This document shows positions 1 to 6,052 of a DNA stretch of 6,052 nucleotides, piece by piece (the stretch's first letter is position 1; each line of letters starts with the position of its first letter). The notes beneath the pieces are model-generated. The model worked only from the letters and a program-made list of their open reading frames with translations, was not told where the DNA came from and did no database searches. Source of the DNA: Actinomycetota bacterium (lineage in GTDB: Bacteria; Actinomycetota; Acidimicrobiia; Acidimicrobiales; Ilumatobacteraceae). Made by a program: the position numbers and the translations under genes. The stretch covers positions 1-6,052 of the forward strand of contig WLTJ01000110.1 of NCBI GenBank assembly GCA_009705435.1, read 5' to 3'.

Positions 1-136
1 CTGGGTGGAACGTAAACGACCGCGTTCTGGGCCACCGACTCGAGCTGCTCATGAAATTGCTGCTGCCGTGATCAAAAAGAGGGGTGCTCGCCAACCCGGT
101 TTGTACGTGGGAGACCAAGCATTCCCCCTCAAGTAG
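1..136 (+). CDS. C-terminal tail of an unidentified protein (partial, 5' end outside window)
   Basis: An open frame runs from base 2 (base 1 is the last base of a split codon) to a TAG at 134-136, giving 44 residues that begin WVERKRPRSG and end GLYVGDQAFPLK. The segment is rich in Arg/Lys with an Ala-rich helix-like stretch (AAHEIAAAVIKK). It is too short for me to assign a family, and I do not guess a function. It is read as a real gene end because the frame is open from the edge and the next gene has a plausible start just after its stop. The same strand and the 22-base gap to the GTG at 159 suggest co-transcription with the carboxyltransferase. The alternative is a chance open frame, since 44 codons is weak evidence on its own. 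Confidence 0.5.
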   Translation, partial: WVERKRPRSGPPTRAAHEIAAAVIKKRGARQPGLYVGDQAFPLK

Positions 137-158
137 TTCGGAGACCTACGCTGTCACT

Positions 159-1502
159 GTGAAGCCAGTTGCGTTGCGCTCAAAAGTACCTGGCGTGGCT
201 CATGTGGAGGTTCGCCAACTCAACGGTCGACAGGTCGTGTGGCTCGAGGTGACTGCGGACGCTCACCGTGGAGCGTTGTCTTTTGATGCTTCATCGTTGA
301 TTGCTACAGCAGCTCGTACAGCGGTGGATTCTCGGCTTCCACTTGTGGCCGTGATGGCCTCATCAGGGGCTGATCTGCGCGAAGGATTTTCTGCATTGCA
401 CGGATGGGGATTAGCCGCTCGCGCGCTAACGAATTGTTCGGGCGTTGTACCGACGATCATCATCGTGGATGGACCAACTGTTTCGGGGCCAGCATTATTT
501 CTCGGTATCGCTGATCACGTGATCATGACTGAGTCTGCGTATGCCTTTGTTTCTGGACCATCAATGGTTGCTGAGTTCACAGGCATAGCTATTGACAACG
601 AAGAACTTGGTGGCCCCTCAACTCATGCGCGCTTCACTGGGGCAGTCACTGCTGTTGCGACTGACCGACAACAGGCAGTCGAAATCGCCGAAAACATTCT
701 TGCCTACATCCCCGATCATCTTGATCAAGAACCACCGCTCTGGGAAACCGACGACGACGTCACTCGCCTCACTCCCGAGGCCGGCGATGCCATCCCCCCA
801 TCTTCTACTGGCAGTTACGATGTGCGAACCGTGATTCGCGTCCTCGCTGACGATGGTGAATTCTTAGAGTTGAAACCACATTGGGCAGCAAATTTGGTCA
901 CTGGATTCGCAACTTTTGGCGGGCAACCAGTGGGGATAGTTGCAAATCAACCACTCGCGCTCGCGGGAACTCTCGACATTCCAGGGTCACAAAAAGGCGC
1001 ACGCTTTGTGGCCTTCTGTGATGCCTTCAATATTCCCCTCCTGACGCTCGTCGACACACCCGGCTTTTATCCGGGCAAAGACCTTGAATGGCGCGGCATG
1101 ATCCGCCACGGAGCACAACTAGTTTTCGCCTACGGACGCGCCACTGTGCCAAGAATTTGTGTGATCTTGCGAAAAAGTTATGGCGGCGCCTACATCGTCA
1201 TGGATTCCAAAAAGATGGGTAACGATTTATGTTTAGCGTGGCCATGGGCTGAACTCGCCGTGATGGGTGCCGGTCAAGCCGCAGCGATTCTTCAACGTTC
1301 CGCCACGGCTGAGGAAAAGGCTGCCTTTGAGACCGACTACAGCGAACGACTGCTGAACCCCTATGTCGCCGCCGAGAGAGGTTATGTGGACGGCGTCATT
1401 GAACCAGCACACACACGGGCGGAGATTTGTGCAGCTTTGGTCTCTTTGATTGACAAACGCGAGTCCTTCACGGGCAAAAAGCACGACAACTCGCCGTTAT
1501 AG
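159..1502 (+). CDS. Acyl-CoA carboxylase carboxyltransferase (beta-type) subunit, AccD/PccB family, short N-terminus
   Basis: This subunit would move the carboxyl group from carboxybiotin to an acyl-CoA (acetyl-, propionyl- or similar) in the cytoplasm, working with a biotin carboxylase/carrier subunit not encoded here. Numbering from the GTG at 159 (447 aa), two crotonase-type halves are visible. The N-terminal half ends with EELGGPSTH (148-156). The C-terminal half has AGTLDIPGSQKGARFV (269-284), VDTPGFYPG (298-306), RKSYGGAYIVMDSK (338-351), VMGAGQAAAIL (368-378) and a YVDGVIEP tail (409-416). The frame is open upstream to a GTG at 84, but that start overlaps the preceding gene by 53 bases and its purine tract touches the start codon. 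GTG 159 has GGAG at 140-143, a rather long 15-base spacing. Family members are usually about 510-540 aa, so the N-terminal helical segment is largely missing. The usual GPCAGGA oxyanion motif reads GPTVSGPA (105-112). The family call is firm; the substrate is unknown. Confidence 0.9.
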   Translation: MKPVALRSKVPGVAHVEVRQLNGRQVVWLEVTADAHRGALSFDASSLIATAARTAVDSRLPLVAVMASSGADLREGFSALHGWGLAARALTNCSGVVPTIIIVDGPTVSGPALFLGIADHVIMTESAYAFVSGPSMVAEFTGIAIDNEELGGPSTHARFTGAVTAVATDRQQAVEIAENILAYIPDHLDQEPPLWETDDDVTRLTPEAGDAIPPSSTGSYDVRTVIRVLADDGEFLELKPHWAANLVTGFATFGGQPVGIVANQPLALAGTLDIPGSQKGARFVAFCDAFNIPLLTLVDTPGFYPGKDLEWRGMIRHGAQLVFAYGRATVPRICVILRKSYGGAYIVMDSKKMGNDLCLAWPWAELAVMGAGQAAAILQRSATAEEKAAFETDYSERLLNPYVAAERGYVDGVIEPAHTRAEICAALVSLIDKRESFTGKKHDNSPL

Positions 1503-1576
1503 GAATCAGCGGTCACAATTTTGTCGAATCGTCCCTGAGACCATGGCTTGAGGCCCGTCGTTGATTATCCTTGTCC

Positions 1577-1596
1577 GTGGAGGAGCAAGCCTCCAC
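1577..1596 (+). other. Hairpin between the carboxyltransferase gene and gltA
   Basis: GTGGAGG (1577-1583) and CCTCCAC (1590-1596) form a perfect 7-bp stem around a 6-base loop (AGCAAG). No T-run follows (the next bases are ACATTGACC), so it is not a canonical intrinsic terminator. It could act as a weak or Rho-assisted terminator for the upstream gene, an mRNA-stabilising 3' structure, or part of the gltA leader. The stem is seen directly; its role is inference. Confidence 0.45.
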
Positions 1597-1619
1597 ACAT
1601 TGACCGACTCGAACAACGG

Positions 1620-1638
1620 GTCCTTTAACTAAGGGGAC
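1620..1638 (+). promoter_or_regulatory. Ribosome binding site of gltA inside a small hairpin
   Basis: AAGGGGA at 1631-1637 is a good Shine-Dalgarno sequence 8 bases before the GTG start at 1646, and it decides that start. The same bases can pair with the sequence just upstream. In one register 1620-1626 pairs with 1632-1638 (GTCCTTT with AAGGGGAC minus its first A, including two G-U pairs, loop 1627-1631). In another, CCTT 1622-1625 pairs with AAGG 1631-1634. Either form would partly hide the ribosome binding site. The stem is short, so regulation is only a possibility. Confidence 0.45.
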
Positions 1639-1645
1639 GATTCTG

Positions 1646-2914
1646 GTGCCTGAAACCATCACGATCACAGACGACCGCACTGGAAAACAGATCACTGTTC
1701 CCATCACCGACGGAGTGTTCCCCGCATCTGCGGTCCGAGAACTCGATCCTTCGTTATACATATACGATCCTGCTTACATGCAGACCGCCGCATGTAAGAG
1801 TTCAATCACTTACCTAGACGGCGACAACGGTGTCCTGCGGTATCGCGGCTACCCGATCGAGCAACTCGCAGCCAAGAGCACCTATCTAGAAGTTGCGTAC
1901 CTGCTTCTCAATGGCGAACTTCCCGACGCTGCACAACTCGCAACGTGGACCTACGAAGTAACGAATCACACCTACATTCACGAGAATATGCGCAAACGTT
2001 TCGTTGATGGTTTCCATTACGACGCTCACCCGATGGGCATGTTTGTCAGTTCCTTGGCAGCTCTCGGCACTTTCTATAACGACGCCAAGGACATTGACGA
2101 TAAAGCAAGTCGCGATAAGCAGATTCTGCGTCTGATTGCCAAGACCCCGACGTTGGCTTCAATGGCTTATAGATTCTCCGCCGGACTGCCCTTCGTCTAC
2201 CCGGATAACGATCTCTCCTTCCCCGGAAACTTCCTCAACATGATGTGGAAGGTCGGTGAATACAACATCGATCCCCGTCTTGAACGAGCCATGGATGTTC
2301 TCTTTATTCTTCACGCCGACCATGAACAGAACTGCGGAACGACCGCCATGCGAATTGTTGGCTCAAGCCACGCTGACCCGTACACCTCGGCTGCTGCTGC
2401 CGCATCAGCTCTCTACGGTCCACTCCATGGTGGCGCTAACGAGGCAGTCGTTCGGATGTTGACTGACATTGGTCATATTGACAATGTGCCGGCCTTTATT
2501 GAAGAGGTCAAAGGAGGCAAAGGAAGCCGCCTGATGGGATTTGGACACAGGGTATATAAAAACTATGACCCACGAGCCACGATCATCAAGAAAACTGCTT
2601 ATGACGTCTTTGAGGTCACTGGGAAAAATCCGTTGTTAGACATCGCCCTCAAACTTGAAGAAACTGCTCTCAGCGATCCCTATTTTGTTGATCGTAAGTT
2701 GTACCCGAATGTGGACTTCTATTCAGGCCTGATTTACCAGGCGATGGGTTTCCCAGTCTCGATGTTCACTGTTTTGTTTGCCATCCCACGCACAGTTGGT
2801 TGGTTGGCTCACTGGCAAGAACTGCTTGGCGACAAAGATCAAAAGATCAGCCGTCCACGTCAGTGGTACACCGGCGTCGAGGCCCGCGACTACACCCCCA
2901 TGGCTGGTCGCTGA
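1646..2914 (+). CDS. gltA: Citrate synthase (type II, GltA)
   Basis: The enzyme condenses acetyl-CoA with oxaloacetate to citrate, the entry step of the TCA cycle, in the cytoplasm. At 422 aa it is a normal full-length type II enzyme. It has the N-terminal beta-rich segment of GltA proteins (ACKSSITYLDGDNG, 49-62), then ILHADHEQN (221-229) and the catalytic triad equivalent to E. coli His264/His305/Asp362: His261 in PLHGGANEA, His301 in MGFGHRVYKNYDPRA and Asp357 in YPNVDFYSG. The C-terminal RPRQWYTG (403-410) and Arg382 region are also typical. The GTG start is preceded by a clear AAGGGGA. In E. coli, Cys206 belongs to the NADH allosteric site, in the segment after NFLNMM; here that segment reads WKVGEYNID and has no Cys, so NADH inhibition of that type is not expected. 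A methylcitrate synthase is the main alternative, but full GltA-type N-terminal features favour citrate synthase. It lies 143 bases after the carboxyltransferase and may have its own transcript. Confidence 0.97.
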   Translation: MPETITITDDRTGKQITVPITDGVFPASAVRELDPSLYIYDPAYMQTAACKSSITYLDGDNGVLRYRGYPIEQLAAKSTYLEVAYLLLNGELPDAAQLATWTYEVTNHTYIHENMRKRFVDGFHYDAHPMGMFVSSLAALGTFYNDAKDIDDKASRDKQILRLIAKTPTLASMAYRFSAGLPFVYPDNDLSFPGNFLNMMWKVGEYNIDPRLERAMDVLFILHADHEQNCGTTAMRIVGSSHADPYTSAAAAASALYGPLHGGANEAVVRMLTDIGHIDNVPAFIEEVKGGKGSRLMGFGHRVYKNYDPRATIIKKTAYDVFEVTGKNPLLDIALKLEETALSDPYFVDRKLYPNVDFYSGLIYQAMGFPVSMFTVLFAIPRTVGWLAHWQELLGDKDQKISRPRQWYTGVEARDYTPMAGR

Positions 2915-2932
2915 AAATTTCTCCTGCTCGAC

Positions 2933-2970
2933 ACGACATTCTCAGGAATCTCGCTAGATACTTTGCATTA
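2933..2970 (+). promoter_or_regulatory. Possible promoter for a leaderless mRNA of the oxidoreductase
   Basis: ACGACA (2933-2938, matches the last four bases of TTGACA) is followed after 18 bases by GATACT (2957-2962, 4 of 6 matches to TATAAT). The A of the ATG at 2970 lies 7 bases after that, where transcription would be expected to begin. There is no Shine-Dalgarno sequence within 15 bases of this ATG; the only purine tract, AGGA at 2944-2947, is too far away. Leaderless mRNAs with this spacing are common in Actinobacteria. An overlapping TACTTT at 2959-2964 is a second possible -10 element. This is inference from short motifs. Confidence 0.35.
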
Positions 2971-4568
2971 TGAGTTTTACTACTTCATCACCTTCTGGTC
3001 CTGAAGTAGATCCACTCGCTCCACAACAGCACACCTCGCTTCTGTCTTCACCCTCGCGACGCCTTGGTGCGATCGTTGGCTTGTTGTCAGGTGGTCTTGC
3101 TGTCACGATCGGAATGTTGGTAGCCGCCCTCGGTGAAGTCGCATCGCCCATTGACGCCGTGGGAAGTTCATTTATTGATCGCACCCCGCGATGGTTGAAA
3201 AACTTAGCCATTGATTGGTTTGGGACCAATGACAAGACTGCTCTACGCGTTGGAATCGTGATCGTGCTTGCCACCATCGCCCTCATTGCTGGAGCATTCA
3301 GCGTTAAGTCGCCAGCACCGCTTGTCAGCGCAATTGTGATTTTTGCTTTTCTCGGTGCCCTGTCAGCGAGCGAGCGTGAAGGATCAAACGGTGCTTCTAT
3401 CCTGGCTCCGATCGTGGGAGCCATTATTGGAATCGCCAGTGCCGTACTGCTGCTAGGCACGCTGACGAACCGTTGGCTAGCGGCGAGTATTCCGTCCCCA
3501 TCGCGAGTTCCTTTGGGTTGGGACCGCCGCCGTTTTGTACGTGCAAGTTCTGCCATCGGGGCGACCGCAGTGACTGTTGGACTCATAGGCCACAACAAGG
3601 AACGACAGCGTGTTCGCTCGATCGAATCCCAACGACCTGATTCGTTACCCCCCACTTCTGATTCGTTACCCCCATCCGAAATATCTCAAGACATTTCCTT
3701 CATCACTCCTAACAGTGACTTTTACCGAATTGACACTGCTCTCTCATTTCCGAATGTCAATCTTGATACCTGGAAACTGCGGATTCACGGTCTCGTTGAG
3801 CAAGAGATAACTCTTTCCTACGCTGATATCGCTGCAATGCCTCAGGTGGAGAAAACCATCACTATCTGTTGTGTCTCCAATGAGATCGGTGGACCGTATA
3901 TCGGCAATGCCGTTTGGCAAGGGGTTTACCTGAAGGACCTGCTGCTACAAGCCGGCGTGAAACCAGAAGCAGAACAACTCTTCAGTCGCAGTCTCGATGG
4001 TTGGACGAGCGGGTTTCCCATTGAACTCGCTCTCGACGGACGCGACGCACTGCTGGCGATCGGCATGAACGGTGAGCCCCTCCCACTTGTTCATGGTTTT
4101 CCGGCGCGCCTGATTGTGCCCGGTATCTATGGATATGTTTCCGCAACTAAATGGTTGAGCGAGATTGAAGTCAATAAATGGTCCGACGAATACGGCTATT
4201 GGATACCCCGTGGATGGGCGCGCGATGCTCCCATCAAAACTCAATCACGCATTGATCTACCCCGCTCCGGCGCAACGGTGGCGGCGGGGCTAACCCGAGT
4301 CGCAGGGGTCGCTTGGGCGCAACATACCGGAATTGAAAAAGTGGAAGTGCGCATTGACTCCGCAGAGTGGAACGAAGCCGTTCTCGGTGACGACATCTCG
4401 GATGACACTTGGCGCTTGTGGACATTTGATTGGCAGGCCACGGAAGGCAAGCACACCATTCAGGTTCGCGCCACCGACAAAAGTGGTTACACCCAAACTG
4501 AAACTGTTACGAGTGTCGCGCCAGATGGCGCCACAGGTTGGCATACCCGCAAGGTAACTGTCGCTTAG
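2970..4568 (+). CDS. Membrane-anchored molybdopterin-dependent oxidoreductase, sulfite oxidase superfamily
   Basis: This is a molybdenum-cofactor enzyme (532 aa) whose catalytic part should face outside the cytoplasmic membrane; the substrate is unknown. Four hydrophobic helices (about 32-53, 92-110, 116-133, 145-165) are followed by a basic loop with a twin-arginine motif, DRRRFVR (185-191), and a fifth helix (192-208). Four prior helices place the motif in the cytoplasm, as needed for Tat export of what follows. After a Pro/Ser linker (about 215-240) comes the oxidoreductase molybdopterin domain (about 245-410). It has TITICCVSNEIGG (295-307), whose Cys301 should be the molybdenum ligand, and HGFPARLIVPGIYGYVSATK (375-394). 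A C-terminal Mo-cofactor dimerisation domain (about 425-532) ends the protein. No heme-binding motif is seen, so electron transfer would need another partner. The ATG at 2970 has no ribosome binding site and may be leaderless. Its TAG (4566-4568) touches the stop of the convergent acyltransferase gene. Family confidence is high. Confidence 0.93.
   Translation: MSFTTSSPSGPEVDPLAPQQHTSLLSSPSRRLGAIVGLLSGGLAVTIGMLVAALGEVASPIDAVGSSFIDRTPRWLKNLAIDWFGTNDKTALRVGIVIVLATIALIAGAFSVKSPAPLVSAIVIFAFLGALSASEREGSNGASILAPIVGAIIGIASAVLLLGTLTNRWLAASIPSPSRVPLGWDRRRFVRASSAIGATAVTVGLIGHNKERQRVRSIESQRPDSLPPTSDSLPPSEISQDISFITPNSDFYRIDTALSFPNVNLDTWKLRIHGLVEQEITLSYADIAAMPQVEKTITICCVSNEIGGPYIGNAVWQGVYLKDLLLQAGVKPEAEQLFSRSLDGWTSGFPIELALDGRDALLAIGMNGEPLPLVHGFPARLIVPGIYGYVSATKWLSEIEVNKWSDEYGYWIPRGWARDAPIKTQSRIDLPRSGATVAAGLTRVAGVAWAQHTGIEKVEVRIDSAEWNEAVLGDDISDDTWRLWTFDWQATEGKHTIQVRATDKSGYTQTETVTSVAPDGATGWHTRKVTVA
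3637..3678 (+). repeat. 21-bp tandem duplication in the oxidoreductase linker
   Basis: Two adjacent 21-base units (3637-3657 and 3658-3678) begin with the same 16 bases, CTGATTCGTTACCCCC, and match at 17 of 21 positions. The period is a multiple of three, so the frame is kept and the protein reads DSLPPTS then DSLPPSE. It lies in the flexible linker between the last membrane helix and the catalytic domain, where copy-number change would alter only linker length. Each unit contains a C-run of five or six, a possible slippage site. Confidence 0.75.
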
Positions 4569-6052
4569 TTATTCGCTCAGGCGGCACAACCGTAAGGCAA
4601 GACTTTGATCAAGTGCGCGCCGGCAACCACTGCTGTTCATCTCATCAAGGGCATCAAAATAGTTTTCTCGTAGACGCGGAATCAACACTGCGCGTGCCAA
4701 CTCTTCACCAAAATCCTCTGCAAGGTGCACGCCGTCTGGACGCTCCTTTTTTCCCTCAGCAGTATTTGGATCACTGAGTGTGTCGGCGTAAGGAATCGTC
4801 TTCACCGAAAGCCACGAGGAATCCCAGTGTTCAATGACTTGAGCCCACCTCACTAATGACACTATTTCATCACCAAGAATCCTTGGGTTATCGCGCACCG
4901 CCGGTGTTTCAAAAACTAATACTGGTAAACCTTGAGGAGAGACACTCTGTTCAATCTCAAGGAGAAAACTATTGAGATCAAGGATGTATTGTTCGGATCC
5001 AGGCTCTATCCACATATCCGAACCTATTTTTTTATAGGCCCACTGATTCGCCACGCCAGCGACGATCACAACTGCGTCAATCGACATTAGGGAATCTCGT
5101 ACTAGCTGCCCATTGTTTGGACAATAGGCCACATCTTGTTGGGATTCTTCGCGATCACGCACGATTGCCACCTGTAACAGTGGGCACCCCAACACGCCTG
5201 CCGAGATCACACCAAGGCTCCCATCCGAGGCTGCCGCTAATGCTGTGGCGATATTTTCTGCAGTTGAATCACCGATTACTAAAATGTTTAGTGGCACAGA
5301 CCGATCAACCAGTGCCAGCAAGTTGTCTACAACGCTCGTCGGCATTTCATTATTAAGAGGCATAGTTGTCGGAGTGAGTGTTGTCAGCACCTCCGGCGAA
5401 GTATCAACTTGAGAAGAATTTGAGGCAAGAACACTTGTTGATAAGACAAGCGCTCCAGCGATCGCGAGCACTAAAAGAGTGAATGACCCTCGCGCTGTTT
5501 GCAGTATTTTCCTCTGCCTAATCGGCTGTTCAATGAACCAATAACTCATGACCGCAAGAGCAAGGCTCACAATGACTTGCGTAGCAAAAAGCGCTACTCC
5601 GTCTAATCCGAGGCGATCCGAGTTCAACCAGACGATGACCGGCCAATGAATGAGATACAGCCCATAACTAATGTGTCCCACTTGTACCAATGGACGCAGC
5701 GAGAGAAAATTGCGTAGTGGCCCATGTTGGATCGCGCCGACGATACATAATGCTGAACATGTCGCGAACAAAGTAAGAGCCCCTGAATACAACCATGGCG
5801 AATTGATGGTTGTGAACCTTGCTAGAGCGACAACTCCGAGTAATGGTAGAAGGTAAAAAGCCGCCCACGGTGGAGAGGTTTTCGTTGCCGAACGTTCAAG
5901 GGCAGGACCAAGCAAACACGCTAAGGCCGAGCCCAGCAAAAGTTCAGCCGCACGCGTATGAGTTGCGTAATAGATGAGTTCGTGATCAGAAGTGACTGCA
6001 GTAGCCACTGTTGAGACTCCAACGGCGGCGAGCATCACTATGCCGATGCCAC
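4569..6052 (-). CDS. OafA-like acyltransferase with C-terminal SGNH hydrolase domain (partial, N-terminus outside window)
   Basis: The frame runs off the right edge with no upstream stop, and the GTG near 6038 is internal rather than a start. The visible 493 residues lack the first helices, including the usual catalytic His region of acyltransferase-3 proteins; such fusions are usually about 600-700 aa. Numbering from 6038: the family's THTRAAELLLG motif (26-36), several membrane helices (about 60-76, 82-103, 118-138, 147-168), SYGLYLIHWPVIVW (124-137), and a final helix (186-204). A Thr/Pro-rich linker (about 210-235) leads to an SGNH domain with GDST (256-259, nucleophile Ser258), GVLGC (281-285), VAGVANQW (326-333) and DGVHL (435-439, Asp435/His438). 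Cys285-region Cys and Cys306 may form a disulfide outside the membrane. Such proteins O-acetylate or otherwise acylate surface polysaccharides or cell-wall glycans; the acceptor here is unknown. Its TAA (4571-4569) abuts the stop of the oxidoreductase gene. Confidence 0.93.
   Translation of the reverse strand, partial: GIGIVMLAAVGVSTVATAVTSDHELIYYATHTRAAELLLGSALACLLGPALERSATKTSPPWAAFYLLPLLGVVALARFTTINSPWLYSGALTLFATCSALCIVGAIQHGPLRNFLSLRPLVQVGHISYGLYLIHWPVIVWLNSDRLGLDGVALFATQVIVSLALAVMSYWFIEQPIRQRKILQTARGSFTLLVLAIAGALVLSTSVLASNSSQVDTSPEVLTTLTPTTMPLNNEMPTSVVDNLLALVDRSVPLNILVIGDSTAENIATALAAASDGSLGVISAGVLGCPLLQVAIVRDREESQQDVAYCPNNGQLVRDSLMSIDAVVIVAGVANQWAYKKIGSDMWIEPGSEQYILDLNSFLLEIEQSVSPQGLPVLVFETPAVRDNPRILGDEIVSLVRWAQVIEHWDSSWLSVKTIPYADTLSDPNTAEGKKERPDGVHLAEDFGEELARAVLIPRLRENYFDALDEMNSSGCRRALDQSLALRLCRLSE

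Noticed and set aside
1577..1596. Intrinsic terminator of the carboxyltransferase gene
   Set aside because: The stem is good, but no T-run follows it, so it is reported only as a hairpin of unknown role.
1600..1629. TTGACC (1600-1605) with TTTAAC (1624-1629), 18-base spacing, as a gltA promoter
   Set aside because: The predicted transcript start would fall at about 1636, inside the ribosome binding site, and so would remove most of it before a non-leaderless GTG at 1646. An upstream promoter or read-through is more likely.
1513..1761. An 82-codon - strand open frame over the gltA leader and start
   Set aside because: It overlaps the gltA start antisense and shows no recognisable domain; the intergenic part is better explained as a leader with hairpins.
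2919..2947. Terminator hairpin after gltA (TCCTG 2922-2926 with CAGGA 2943-2947)
   Set aside because: The stem is only 5 bp with a 16-base loop and has no T-run; this is likely chance.
2954..3655. A 233-codon open frame on the - strand across the start of the oxidoreductase gene
   Set aside because: It is fully antisense to a convincing gene, its predicted protein is low-complexity and Arg/Pro/Ser-rich with no recognisable motif, and homology-like motifs are all on the + strand.
4230..4560. Cluster of overlapping short open frames on both strands in the dimerisation domain
   Set aside because: All are shadows of a locally GC-rich part of the oxidoreductase gene, with mutually incompatible frames and no motifs.
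1..6052. Mobile element, CRISPR array, defence island or biosynthetic cluster
   Set aside because: No transposase or integrase sequence, terminal inverted repeats, spaced repeat arrays, tRNA or clustered specialised genes are visible; the genes are ordinary metabolic and envelope genes.

Overview
The window carries ordinary, densely packed bacterial chromosomal genes. There are four substantial protein genes and the 3' tail of a fifth. I see no tRNA, rRNA, insertion sequence, CRISPR array or phage gene, and no gene-free stretch longer than about 145 bases. The citrate synthase resembles actinobacterial type II enzymes. The five-helix molybdopterin oxidoreductase with an internal twin-arginine motif is an architecture typical of Actinobacteria, and GTG starts are common. 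GC content looks moderate rather than very high. My best guess is a mid-GC actinobacterium, possibly an aquatic Acidimicrobiia/Ilumatobacter-like lineage. The phylum is reasonably supported; the lower rank is an inference.

Layout on the + strand: (i) positions 1-136, the C-terminal end of an unidentified protein; (ii) 159-1502, an acyl-CoA carboxylase carboxyltransferase (beta-type) subunit with a short N-terminus; (iii) a 143-base leader/intergenic region with two small hairpins, the second covering the ribosome binding site of the next gene; (iv) 1646-2914, citrate synthase gltA with all catalytic residues; (v) a 55-base gap with a possible promoter for a leaderless mRNA; (vi) 2970-4568, a membrane-anchored sulfite-oxidase-type molybdopterin oxidoreductase. 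On the - strand, 4569-6052 is the C-terminal part of an OafA-like membrane acyltransferase fused to an SGNH hydrolase domain; its N-terminus lies beyond the right edge. The last + gene and this - gene are convergent, and their stop codons touch with no base between them.

Functionally, the carboxyltransferase and citrate synthase both use short acyl-CoA thioesters (carboxylation of acetyl- or propionyl-CoA; entry of acetyl-CoA into the TCA cycle), but nothing shows that they are co-regulated. The oxidoreductase and the acyltransferase are both predicted to act at the outer face of the cytoplasmic membrane and have no evident link to the metabolic genes. I found no convincing undescribed system. 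The points most worth a second look are the Sec-plus-Tat topology of the oxidoreductase, the hairpin over the gltA ribosome binding site, the altered N-terminal half of the carboxyltransferase, and the zero-gap convergent stops.
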